Positions 25,554 through 33,595 of a stretch of 64,000 bases of DNA are shown piece after piece (positions within the stretch are counted from its first letter, which is position 1; each line of letters opens with the position of its first letter). The translations under genes and the position numbers were made by a program. Source of the DNA: Salinilacihabitans rarus (GTDB lineage: Archaea; Halobacteriota; Halobacteria; Halobacteriales; Natrialbaceae); assembly GCF_024296665.1 (NCBI RefSeq), contig NZ_CP100762.1:2542001-2606000 (forward strand). Reading direction: 5' to 3'. The notes beneath the pieces are model-generated. The model saw nothing but the letters and a program-made list of their open reading frames with translations. It did not search any database and was not told the DNA's origin.

Positions 25554-26716
25554 GCGGCGCCGGGAGCGGCTTCGTCTTCTCGGAGAAGCCCATCTCTATC
25601 GCCTCGGGGGAGGGCGTCTCCCTGACCGCCGAGGACGGCACCGACTACCTCGACTTCGGAGCCAGTTACGCCTGCACGCCGGCGGGCCACTGCCACCCCG
25701 ACGTGGTCGAGGCGGTCCGCGAGCAGGCCGCCGACCTGCTCTACGTGCAGGGTTCGTACCCGGTCGAGGCGCGGACGGACCTCCGCGCGAAACTGGGCGC
25801 GCTCGCGCCGGGCGACCTCGGGAACGTCTGGCTCTGCAACTCGGGGACCGAGGCGAACGAGGCGGCGCTGAAGTTCGCCCGCAGCGCGACGGGGAAGACG
25901 AAAATCGTCGCCGCGAAGCGCGCGTTCCACGGCCGCACCGCCGGGACGCTCTCGGCGACGTGGAAACCCAAGTACAAGACGCCGTTCGAACCGCTGCTGG
26001 AGGACGTCGAGTTCGTCGCGTACGGCGACGCGGACGAACTCGCCGCGGCGGTCGACGCCGACACCGCGGCGGTGATCCTCGAACCCGTCCAGGGCGAGGG
26101 TGGCGTCCACGTCGCGCCCGAGGGCTACCTCGAAGCGGCCCGCGACCTGACCGAGGAGGCCGGCGCGGCGCTGATCTTCGACGAGATCCAGACCGGCCTC
26201 GGCCGCACGGGGTCGCTGTGGGCCTGCGAGAACGAGGCCGTCGCCGGCGACGGCGTCGTCCCCGACGTCCTGACGACGGCGAAGGGCCTCGCCAGCGGCC
26301 TCCCGCTCGGTGCGACGATCTGTGCCGACTGGATCGCCGAGGACGCCGGCCCGCACGGCTCGACGTTCTCCGGCAACCCCGTCGTCTGCGCCGCGGCGAA
26401 CGCAACCCTCGACGTGCTCGTCGAGGAGGACCTCGCGGCCAACGCGGCCGCCGTCGGCGACTACCTGACGGCGGGGCTCGCGGCGAGTGACCTCCCGCTC
26501 CGGGACGTCCGCGGCGAGGGGCTGTTGCTCGGGATCGAGGTGAAACGCGGGGCCAACCGCGTCCTGCGGGACCTCGCGCTCGACCACCGGGTGCTGGCGC
26601 TGCCCGCCGGCCGGACCGTCGTCCGCCTGCTCCCGCCGCTGATCGTCGAGGAGGGCCACGCGGACGAACTGCTCGAGGCGCTGACGGACGTCCTCGCGCC
26701 GACGGCCGAACCATGA
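25550..26716 (+). CDS. argD: LysW-ornithine (acetylornithine-type) aminotransferase
   Basis: A 388-residue class III PLP aminotransferase producing carrier-bound ornithine from the semialdehyde with glutamate as amino donor. SGTEANEAALKFAR near residue 99 is the cofactor phosphate site, IFDEIQTGLGRTG near 205 the conserved aspartate, and TTAKGLASGLPLG near 244 carries the Schiff-base lysine. The GTG start overlaps the argB stop, and the gene's own stop overlaps the ATG of argE. Confidence 0.96.
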   Translation: MSGAGSGFVFSEKPISIASGEGVSLTAEDGTDYLDFGASYACTPAGHCHPDVVEAVREQAADLLYVQGSYPVEARTDLRAKLGALAPGDLGNVWLCNSGTEANEAALKFARSATGKTKIVAAKRAFHGRTAGTLSATWKPKYKTPFEPLLEDVEFVAYGDADELAAAVDADTAAVILEPVQGEGGVHVAPEGYLEAARDLTEEAGAALIFDEIQTGLGRTGSLWACENEAVAGDGVVPDVLTTAKGLASGLPLGATICADWIAEDAGPHGSTFSGNPVVCAAANATLDVLVEEDLAANAAAVGDYLTAGLAASDLPLRDVRGEGLLLGIEVKRGANRVLRDLALDHRVLALPAGRTVVRLLPPLIVEEGHADELLEALTDVLAPTAEP

Positions 26717-27849
26717 GCGCGAACGCGACCTCGACCCCCGAGGTCTCGCGCGAGGAGGCCCGCGACCTGCTGGTCGACCTCGTCTCGATCCCGTCGCCGT
26801 CCGGCGACGAGGCGGAGGCCGCCGAGCGACTGGTGGACTTCGTCCGGGCCCACGGCCGCGAGGCGTGGCTCGACGAGGTCGGCAACGTCCGGGCCCCCGC
26901 GGACGACGCCGTGTTGCTCACCTCGCACGTCGACACGGTTCCGGGCGAGATTCCGGTCGCCGTCGAACCGGCCGACGCCGACGACCCCGTCGCCGCCGAG
27001 GGCGCGGACGTCCTCCGGGGCCGCGGCAGCGTCGACGCGACGGGGCCGCTCGCGGCGATGGCCGCCGCGGCGGTAAACGCCGGCGTCTCGTTCGTCGGCG
27101 TCGTCGGCGAGGAGACCGACTCGCGGGGCGCGCGCCACCTCGTCGCGGACCGCGACCCCCCCGAGGCGGTCGTCAACGGCGAGCCCTCGGGCGCCGACGG
27201 CATCACCCTCGGCTACCGGGGCTTTCTCGCCGGCACCTACGTCGCGACCAGCGAGTCGGGCCACACCTCCCGGCCCGACCCGAACGCCGTCCAGCACGCG
27301 ATCCGCTGGTGGTCGCGCGTGGAGAAGGCGTTCGAGGACGGCGTCGTTCCGGAGGAACGACGAGACGGAGACGGCGACGCCGGCGAAGCGCCCGTCTTCG
27401 AGCAAGTGACCGCGAAGCCGGTCGCCGTCGACGGCGGGGTCAGCGACGACGGCCTCTCCGTCGAGGCGACGATGGACGTCCAGTTGCGCGTCCCGCCCGC
27501 GCTCGACGTCGAGACGGTCCGGGAGACGACCGAGGCCCACCTCGACGTCGGCACCGTCTCGTGGGCCGACCCGATCCCGCCGGTCATGCAGAGCCCGCGG
27601 ACCGACCTCGCGCGGGCGTTCCGCGTCGCAATCAGGGCGGAAGACGGGGAGCCCCGCCTGCTGCGCAAGACCGGCACCAGCGACATGAACCTCTACGCCG
27701 ACGCCTGGGACTGTCCGATGGTCACCTACGGCCCCGGCGACTCCGACCTCGACCACGCCCCCGACGAGCGCCTCCCGCTCGCGGAGTTCGACCGCTCGGT
27801 CGCGGTCCTCGAACGCGTCGCCCGGACGCTCCGGGACGACGCGGCCTGA
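26713..27849 (+). CDS. argE: LysW-ornithine hydrolase (M20 family)
   Basis: A 378-residue M20 metallopeptidase that frees ornithine from LysW. SHVDTVPG near residue 75 carries a zinc His and Asp, GRGSVDATGPLAAM near 103 the bridging Asp, and GEETDSRGARH near 134 the catalytic Glu-Glu pair. Residues about 212-226 form a variable acidic loop encoded partly by a perfect hairpin (see repeat). It is the last arginine gene here; argF, which follows argE in Haloferax volcanii as I recall, is missing. Confidence 0.95.
   Translation: MSANATSTPEVSREEARDLLVDLVSIPSPSGDEAEAAERLVDFVRAHGREAWLDEVGNVRAPADDAVLLTSHVDTVPGEIPVAVEPADADDPVAAEGADVLRGRGSVDATGPLAAMAAAAVNAGVSFVGVVGEETDSRGARHLVADRDPPEAVVNGEPSGADGITLGYRGFLAGTYVATSESGHTSRPDPNAVQHAIRWWSRVEKAFEDGVVPEERRDGDGDAGEAPVFEQVTAKPVAVDGGVSDDGLSVEATMDVQLRVPPALDVETVRETTEAHLDVGTVSWADPIPPVMQSPRTDLARAFRVAIRAEDGEPRLLRKTGTSDMNLYADAWDCPMVTYGPGDSDLDHAPDERLPLAEFDRSVAVLERVARTLRDDAA
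27342..27362. repeat. Perfect 9-bp hairpin inside argE
   Basis: CGTCGTTCC (27342-27350) is the exact reverse complement of GGAACGACG (27354-27362), with the three-base spacer GGA. It encodes part of a variable loop (VVPEERRDGD) and has the same GTTCC/GGAAC core as the palindrome in argH. Confidence 0.75.
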
Positions 27850-27974
27850 CGGCCGACCCCCGCGTCGGCCGTTCGAACGCCGCTTAACCGTGAATTAACG
27901 GATTCCGTGACTGCTTTCGGTACTGTTACGCAGACGATAGTTATACCGCGATCCGCGCTATCCGACCGCGGAGC

Positions 27975-28052
27975 ATGTCACTGAGACTACTGCTCGCCGT
28001 GCTGTTGCTGGTCGGGGGACCGGCGCTGCTGGTCGTCGTTTACCTGGTGTGA
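27975..28052 (+). CDS. Candidate 25-residue membrane miniprotein
   Basis: An ATG frame of 25 codons made almost only of one hydrophobic helix: MSLRLLLAVLLLVGGP followed by ALLVVVYLV. A TATA-like GTTATACCG (about 27939-27947) lies roughly 30 bases upstream. The residue content fits a single-span miniprotein better than chance translation of GC-rich DNA. Function unknown; it lies between argE and a converging membrane-protein gene. Confidence 0.45.
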   Translation: MSLRLLLAVLLLVGGPALLVVVYLV

Positions 28053-28107
28053 GTGGGCGCGACGGGGGAAGAGCCGGCAAGCGACGGGCGGACCGCGCCC
28101 TCGCGGC

Positions 28108-28560
28108 TCATTCGAGCAGCGCGTAGACGACGCCGAGGCCCGCGCCGTAGACGACGTGGCCGACGAGGCTGCCGACGTCGAGGTTCGGCACCATCTCGGG
28201 CATCCCGAGCCAGACGGGCATGACGACGACCGCGAGCGCGGCCCAGACGACGACGCCGTAGGCGACGCCCGCGGCGGTGCCCGCGCCGAGGCTCGGGTGC
28301 GGTCGCCCGGCCGCGACGAGCAGCGCCGCGAAGACGACGCCGAGGATCGCGCCGTGGGAGACGTGGACGAACCAGCCCGCGAGGCCGCCCTCGAGGCCGT
28401 ACATCGACGGAATCACGGTTTCGAGCATCTCGGGGCTCGTCGCCGCCATCAGCGCGCCGAAGGCGAGGGCGCCGACGATGCCGCCGGCGACGCCCGCCTG
28501 CCACGGTTCGACTGCGGTGTCGGTTCGTACTCCGGTTCGGGTGGCAGTTTCCTGTGCCAT
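28108..28560 (-). CDS. Four-span membrane protein of unknown function
   Basis: A 150-residue protein with four hydrophobic segments (AGVAGGIVGALAFGALMAAT near 25, then near 65, 100 and 130) separated by short loops, one containing SPEMLETVIPSMYGLEGG. Small glycine-rich helices of this kind occur in haloarchaeal proteins related to YagU/DUF6789, but I cannot confirm the family. An inverted repeat (28570-28584) lies ten bases before its ATG, suggesting a regulator site. Confidence 0.75.
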   Translation of the reverse strand: MAQETATRTGVRTDTAVEPWQAGVAGGIVGALAFGALMAATSPEMLETVIPSMYGLEGGLAGWFVHVSHGAILGVVFAALLVAAGRPHPSLGAGTAAGVAYGVVVWAALAVVVMPVWLGMPEMVPNLDVGSLVGHVVYGAGLGVVYALLE

Positions 28561-28569
28561 GTGCGTCCA

Positions 28570-28584
28570 CACACCTCGGGTGTG
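28570..28584. promoter_or_regulatory. Perfect inverted repeat at the start of a membrane-protein gene
   Basis: CACACC-TCG-GGTGTG spans 28570-28584, just upstream of the minus-strand ATG at 28558-28560. Its position near the expected transcription start makes it a candidate repressor site. Confidence 0.45.
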
Positions 28585-28707
28585 GGTAGCACTGTCTCGG
28601 TGGTGGGCGCCGCGCACACGACCGGGAAACGGCCACGGTCGTCGCGTCGCGCGCGACCGTAAGCGCCACGGGAAGACTCTTGGACGTCGCGGGAGCAGTG
28701 TCGCTCG

Positions 28708-28953
28708 ATGCCCGAACCGCTGCGGATCGAGGCGGGCGAACTCGCCGTCGACGCGATCCTCGACGCGCTCCGCGAGGGCCGGCGGGTCGTCGTGACGACG
28801 ACGGCCCTCGGCGAGGAACACGAGGTGACGCTGCGCCTCGCCGGCGGGACGTACTACTGCGACACGCCGACGCGCCTGCACCGCCACGAGACCGTCGACG
28901 AGATGCGCGCCTGCATCCGGAAGATGGGCTACGCGCGCGAGCAGGGGGCGTGA
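28708..28953 (+). CDS. Small haloarchaeal protein of unknown function
   Basis: An 81-residue soluble protein (start MPEPLRIEAGELAVDAILDA) with alternating helices and strands (VVVTTTALGEEHEVTLRL) and a cysteine/histidine-containing centre (YYCDTPTRLHRHET). I do not recognise a family. It lies 42 bases upstream of the helix-turn-helix gene in the same direction, so the two may be co-transcribed. Confidence 0.7.
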   Translation: MPEPLRIEAGELAVDAILDALREGRRVVVTTTALGEEHEVTLRLAGGTYYCDTPTRLHRHETVDEMRACIRKMGYAREQGA

Positions 28954-28995
28954 CCCGGCGCGACACCTTTCGTCCTCCCCGCCGTAGGTCGGCCC

Positions 28996-29379
28996 ATGAC
29001 CGACGCCCCCCGGCACCGCCTCGGCGAACTGATGGAGCGGTCGGACCCCCCGTTCGACGAGGTGATGAGTTGCGTCTTCGGGATCGAGGACCACGAGACG
29101 CGGACCTACCTCGTCCTGCTCGAATACCCCGGTAGCACGGTCGAGGAACTGGCCGCGGCGCTCGACCGCGACCGGAGCACCGTCACCCGCTCGCTGTCGA
29201 CGCTGCGCGACCGGGGGCTGGCGCGGCGCGACCGCCGACTGCTCGACGGCGGCGGCTACGTCTACCAGTACACCGCGGTCGCGCTGCCGGCGGCGAAGGC
29301 GATGCTCCACGAGGCCCTCGACGCGTGGACGGCCACGGTCCACGAGACCATCGACGAGTTCGAGGCCGAACCGGGGTGA
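28996..29379 (+). CDS. TrmB/MarR-like helix-turn-helix regulator
   Basis: A 127-residue protein with a winged helix-turn-helix at residues about 38-95: LVLLEYPGSTVEELAAALD, then DRSTVTRSLSTLRDRGL as recognition helix and wing, then a C-terminal helix likely used for dimerisation. It has no sugar-binding domain, so it resembles short haloarchaeal TrmB-type regulators. It stands just upstream of threonine synthase but with its own stop and a 73-base gap; whether it controls thrC is unknown. Confidence 0.85.
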   Translation: MTDAPRHRLGELMERSDPPFDEVMSCVFGIEDHETRTYLVLLEYPGSTVEELAAALDRDRSTVTRSLSTLRDRGLARRDRRLLDGGGYVYQYTAVALPAAKAMLHEALDAWTATVHETIDEFEAEPG

Positions 29380-29452
29380 GGGCCGCCGCGGCCGTCGGCA
29401 GCATCGGCGCCAACCCGCTCACTTTTCCCCCTCCCCCGCCTTCGACCCGCCA

Positions 29453-30712
29453 ATGAGTCTCGCTCTCTCCGGGGCGGCCCCGGCGCCGCCGGCCGACGCC
29501 GTCGACGGCGTCTGGCTCGAGTGCATCGCCTGCGAGGAGACGTTCGCCCCCTTCGAGGACGTTCGGTACACCTGCGACGCCTGCGACGGCCTGCTCGAAG
29601 TCCGTTACGCCGACCCGCCGACGTTCGAGGACTTCTCGGGCCGGGGCGTCTGGCGCTACGCCGACGCGCTGCCGCTCGAATCGGGCGTCTCCGTTCGGGA
29701 GGGCGACACGCCGCTGTACGAGGTGCCGCGGCTGGAAGCCGACGTCGGCGTCGAGGCGCTGCGGATCAAACACGAGGGGATGAACCCGACGGGGTCGTTC
29801 AAGGACCGCGGGATGACCGTCGGCGTCGCCGTCGCGCGCGAACTCGGCGTCGACCGCCTCGCCTGCGCCTCGACGGGCAACACGAGCGCCGCGCTCGCGG
29901 CCTACGGCTCGCGGGCCGGGATGGAGACGCTCGTCCTCCTGCCCGCCGGGAAGGTCGCCGCGGGGAAGGTCGCACAGGCCAGCCTCCACGGCGCACGCAT
30001 CCTCGAGGTCGACGGCAACTTCGACGCCTGCCTCGACGTCGTCCAGGACCTCGCCGCCCGCGGCGAGGCGTACCTGCTCAACTCGCTGAACCCCTTCCGA
30101 CTGGAGGGCCAGAAGACGATCGGCCTCGAGATCCTCGAGGCCTTCCGCGACGACTACGGCGCGTGGCCCGACCGGATCGTCCTCCCGGTGGGTAACGCGG
30201 GCAACACCGCGGCGCTGTACAAGGCGTTCCGGGAACTCGTCCAGACGGGCGCGCTCGCCCCCGACGACGTTCCGAAACTGACGGGCGTTCAGGCCGAGGG
30301 CGCGGCGCCGATGGTCGAGGCGGTCGAGAACGGCGCCGACGAGGTCCGCCGGTGGGACGAGGTCGAGACCCGCGCGACCGCGATCCGGATCGGCAACCCG
30401 GTGAACGCGCCGAAGGCCCTCCCCGGCATCCGCGAGACCGGCGGGACGGCCGTCGCCGTCTCCGACGCGGAGATCACCGCGGCCCAGCGCGACCTCGCCG
30501 GCGAGGGGATCGGCGTCGAACCCGCCTCCGCCGCCTCCGTCGCCGGCCTGCGAACGCTTCGCGCCGAGGGCGCCGTCGGGGGAGACGAGCGCGTCGTCTG
30601 TCTCACGACGGGCCACCTGCTCAAAGACCCCGACGCGGCGGCCGCGGCGGGCGCCGACCCCGAACCGGTGCCGGCCGACACCGACGGCGTGCTCGAACAC
30701 CTGCGGGCGTAG
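29453..30712 (+). CDS. thrC: Threonine synthase
   Basis: A 419-residue PLP enzyme converting O-phosphohomoserine to threonine. The N-terminus has a small Cys-rich segment (LECIACEETF ... YTCDAC), common in archaeal ThrC. MNPTGSFKDRGMT near residue 108 holds the PLP lysine, ASTGNTSAALAAY near 141 the cofactor phosphate site, and LPVGNAGN near 244 the glycine-rich loop. Length and motifs are complete. A TATA-like CACTTTTCC (about 29419-29427) precedes the ATG. Confidence 0.95.
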   Translation: MSLALSGAAPAPPADAVDGVWLECIACEETFAPFEDVRYTCDACDGLLEVRYADPPTFEDFSGRGVWRYADALPLESGVSVREGDTPLYEVPRLEADVGVEALRIKHEGMNPTGSFKDRGMTVGVAVARELGVDRLACASTGNTSAALAAYGSRAGMETLVLLPAGKVAAGKVAQASLHGARILEVDGNFDACLDVVQDLAARGEAYLLNSLNPFRLEGQKTIGLEILEAFRDDYGAWPDRIVLPVGNAGNTAALYKAFRELVQTGALAPDDVPKLTGVQAEGAAPMVEAVENGADEVRRWDEVETRATAIRIGNPVNAPKALPGIRETGGTAVAVSDAEITAAQRDLAGEGIGVEPASAASVAGLRTLRAEGAVGGDERVVCLTTGHLLKDPDAAAAAGADPEPVPADTDGVLEHLRA

Positions 30713-30794
30713 GTCCGGCCGGGACGCGCCGCTACCCGTCTGACGCCCGACTGACTGAGCTTTTTCAGCACCCCTGTGGTAGGCGTTCGTCCCG

Positions 30795-31151
30795 ATGTCC
30801 GTCGAGCATCGACCCTCCGACCCCGCCGATCACGACGCCGACGCCGAGTCCGCCGCCGACGCCGAGGACGCCGACTCCCCGGCCGAACCGTCGTCCGTCG
30901 ACTCGTCGCCGTCCGCCCCGCGAACTGCGGGCCCGGACGACCGCCCCACCGTCGACGGCAGACTGGAACGCGCCCGACTGCGCGTCCAGGTCGCCGCCCT
31001 CGAACGGGCGCTCGCCGAGAGCGAACGCCGCCGGCAGGCCGTCGTCGACCAGTACGAACTCGTCCTCGACGGCCGCGAGGCCGACGGGACGGACGCCCGA
31101 CGCCGGGACCGGCCGCTCCTCCTGCGGGTGCTGGACCGCCTCGGTCGGTGA
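30795..31151 (+). CDS. Acidic coiled-coil protein of unknown function
   Basis: A 118-residue protein. The first 55 residues are a disordered Asp/Ala/Ser-rich tail. Residues about 60-95 (RLERARLRVQVAALERALAE and following) form a heptad-rich helix likely to pair as a coiled coil, and the end is basic (RRRDRPLLLRVLDRLGR). Similar small proteins occur in haloarchaea without assigned function. A TATA-like GCTTTTTCAG (about 30759-30768) precedes it. Confidence 0.7.
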   Translation: MSVEHRPSDPADHDADAESAADAEDADSPAEPSSVDSSPSAPRTAGPDDRPTVDGRLERARLRVQVAALERALAESERRRQAVVDQYELVLDGREADGTDARRRDRPLLLRVLDRLGR

Positions 31152-31400
31152 GACCCCGCGCCGGCGCCCCGACGCCCGCGAGCGCTCTCGACCCGCCGAA
31201 ACCCTCTTGCTCGTCGCTCCGCAACGATCGTCCGATGACGTCCGCTCTCGTCCGGCGCTGGCGTGGCCCTTCGAGAGCGGACAGTGTCGCCGCCGCGGCC
31301 GGCGCGGCCTAACCCGGCGGACGCGCCGGCGACGCTCCCTTCGTCCTCCGTTCTCGCGGAATCGTCTTTCGGCCGTACCATCCCGATCCACGACGCGACC

Positions 31401-32606
31401 ATGACCGACACGACTCACGACGCGGAATCGAACGCCGACCGATCCGACGACCCCGGGGACTTCGTCGTCACCCCCTACGCCGTCTCCGGCGACGTCGACT
31501 ACGAGAAGCTACTGGAGCGCTTCGGCGCCGACCCGCTCACCGACGAACAGATCGACCGCTTCCCCGACCACCCGATGTTGCGCCGGCGGACGTTCTACGC
31601 CGGCCGGGACGTCGACGACTACCTCGACGCCGCCGAGGCGGGCGACCCACACGCCGTCGTCACCGGCCGCGGCCCCTCGGGGCCGATGCACCTCGGGCAC
31701 GTCCTCCCGCTGTACCTCGCGAAGCGCTTCCAGGCGGCGACGGGCGCGACCGTCTACCTCCCGCTGTCGGACGACGAGAAGTTCCTCGCGAAGGGGCAGT
31801 CGTTCGCGGAGGTCGGCGAGCACGCCCGCGAGAACCTCCGGGACGTCCTCGCGGTGGGCTTCGACCCCGAGCGGACCCGGATCGTCGTCGACACGGCCGA
31901 CGCGGACGTCGTCTACCCCGTCGCCGTCCGCCTCGCGAAGCACCTCACGCCGGCGACCGTCGAGGCGGTCTACGGCGAGACCGACACCGTCGGCCTGCAG
32001 TTTTACCCCGCGGTGCAGGCGGCCCACCTCCTGCTCCCGCAACTCGTCGAGGGCCGCCAGCCCACCCTCGTGCCCATCGCCGTCGATCAGGACCCCCACG
32101 TCCGGGTCTGTCGCGACGTCGCGGCGAAGGAGGCCCTGCCGGTCGCCAAGCCCGGGGCCCTCCTCGGTCGGTTCCTCCCCGGCCTCGCGGGGCCGGGCAA
32201 GATGAGTTCCTCCGGCGACGCGCCCTCGATCGAACTCACGGACGACCCCGGGACCGTCGCGGAGACGATCCGGAACCACGCCTACACCGGCGGTCGGGCG
32301 AGCCTCGAAGCACACCGCGAGAAGGGCGGCGACCCGACCGTCGACGTGCCGTTCCAGTACCTGCGATTCTTCTTCGAACCGGACGACGACCGCCTCGCGG
32401 AACTCGCCCGCGAGTACCGCGCGGGCGCGTTGCTCAGCGGCGACCTCAAGGAGATAGCGATCGAGCGCATCGCGGAGTTCCTCGCGGAACACCAGCGCCG
32501 GCGCGACGAACTGGGCGACCTCGCGACCGAACTCGAACCCTACCGGCTGACGACCGACGAGCGCGAGCGGGCGCTGGAATCGGCGGGCGTCCCCCGGATT
32601 CCGTGA
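31401..32606 (+). CDS. trpS: Tryptophanyl-tRNA synthetase, first copy (no Fe-S motif)
   Basis: A 401-residue class I synthetase of the archaeal/eukaryal TrpRS type. GPMHLGH near residues 94-100 is the HIGH motif and GKMSSSGDAP near 266 the KMSKS loop; IAVDQDPHVRVCRD near 228 is the conserved 'DQDP' block. Only one Cys occurs in the C-terminal half, so it cannot bind a cluster like the second TrpRS at 55284-56870. The two share the fold but differ strongly in length. The ATG at 31401 is chosen because the upstream extension is GC-rich and unlike any TrpRS. Confidence 0.92.
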   Translation: MTDTTHDAESNADRSDDPGDFVVTPYAVSGDVDYEKLLERFGADPLTDEQIDRFPDHPMLRRRTFYAGRDVDDYLDAAEAGDPHAVVTGRGPSGPMHLGHVLPLYLAKRFQAATGATVYLPLSDDEKFLAKGQSFAEVGEHARENLRDVLAVGFDPERTRIVVDTADADVVYPVAVRLAKHLTPATVEAVYGETDTVGLQFYPAVQAAHLLLPQLVEGRQPTLVPIAVDQDPHVRVCRDVAAKEALPVAKPGALLGRFLPGLAGPGKMSSSGDAPSIELTDDPGTVAETIRNHAYTGGRASLEAHREKGGDPTVDVPFQYLRFFFEPDDDRLAELAREYRAGALLSGDLKEIAIERIAEFLAEHQRRRDELGDLATELEPYRLTTDERERALESAGVPRIP

Positions 32607-32659
32607 CGCGACCGTGCCGGGTCCGGCGTTCGGGTGCCCGCGACGCGCCCGCGGGCCGC

Positions 32660-32866
32660 CTACTCGTCCGACTCCCCGTACCTGCGCTCGAAGTAGAAGT
32701 AGACGGGGTGGCCGGCGGGACAGCGCACGCGACGGGTGTGGTGGCGGGCGTCCTCGGGCTTTTCGGGGTCGGGGTCGGCGCTCACCTCGAGGGCGGCGTA
32801 GTTTTTCGGCAGTCCGATCGACACCGACTCGCCGCAGTTCGGACACGTCACGGTTTCGATTGGCAC
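32660..32866 (-). CDS. Small zinc-ribbon-like protein
   Basis: A 68-residue protein. CPNCGESVSIGLP near residue 8 and VRCPAGHPVYFYFERRYG near 46 supply CxxC and CPxxH ligands that could hold one zinc ion. No enzyme motif is present. It converges with the TrpRS gene. Such small ribbons are numerous in haloarchaea and mostly uncharacterised. Confidence 0.78.
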   Translation of the reverse strand: MPIETVTCPNCGESVSIGLPKNYAALEVSADPDPEKPEDARHHTRRVRCPAGHPVYFYFERRYGESDE

Positions 32867-32959
32867 GGGGGTCCCTCCATCCGGCGGGGAGAAATCGTTG
32901 GGGCCTAACGCCGTAAGCCCCCGCGGGAACCGGAACCCGTTCGGCGTGTCTCGCGAGGC

Positions 32960-33460
32960 CTATTCGAGGCGGCGGAACTGGACGGATTCGGTCTCGGTGT
33001 CGACGACCGCCACCGTCCGGTGTTCGTCCGGCACGGTCGGGAAGTGCGCGCCGGGGTTGAGCAGCGTCGTCCGGCCCTCCTCGGTGAGTTCGCGCCGGTG
33101 GTGGTGGCCGTAGCAGACGAAGTCGTACGCCCCGGCGGCGGCGAGCGCTTCGACCTCGGATTTCGACTCCCCGTGCAATACCGCGAACGAGAGGCCGTCG
33201 AACGTGAGGTCGGCGAACCGCCCGTGGAGTTCGCTCTCGGTCCCGAGGGCGTCGAACGCCGCGTGGAGGCCGGCGACCTCGCCGTCGTTGTTCCCGAGCA
33301 CGCCGTGGACTTCGAACCCGTCGAACTCCGCGACCGTCGGCGGCGCGACGAAGTCGCCGCAGTGGAGCAACACTTCGACGCCCTCGGCCGCGAAGACGTC
33401 GTTCGCGCGGTCGACCGCCGCGACGTTGTCGTGGGTGTCCGAGACGATTCCGATCTGCAT
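32960..33460 (-). CDS. YfcE/MJ0936-type metallophosphoesterase, second copy
   Basis: A 166-residue calcineurin-like phosphodiesterase: VSDTHDN (residues 6-12), HCGDF near 33, GNNDGE near 56, CYGHHH near 112 and NPGAH near 132 form the full dimetal site. It shares the fold but little sequence with the protein at 13036-13551, so these are old paralogues with probably different substrates. Substrate unknown; archaeal members cleave 2',3'-cyclic nucleotides or model phosphodiesters in vitro. Confidence 0.92.
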   Translation of the reverse strand: MQIGIVSDTHDNVAAVDRANDVFAAEGVEVLLHCGDFVAPPTVAEFDGFEVHGVLGNNDGEVAGLHAAFDALGTESELHGRFADLTFDGLSFAVLHGESKSEVEALAAAGAYDFVCYGHHHRRELTEEGRTTLLNPGAHFPTVPDEHRTVAVVDTETESVQFRRLE

Positions 33461-33595
33461 CGGTCACCGGGTTCGTCGCGAATCCTCATAATCCATTGGG
33501 CGACGGCCCTCCGGGGGCACCGATCGCCGGTTCGAGCGGGTGCCGAGCGCTATCGGAACGCTTTTGCCTCGATTGTGCAATACCCACAACATCGA

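Noticed and set aside
31235-31312. A 25-codon frame between the coiled-coil gene and trpS
   Set aside because: Alanine/arginine peptide typical of GC-rich noise; no TATA-like box at the expected distance.
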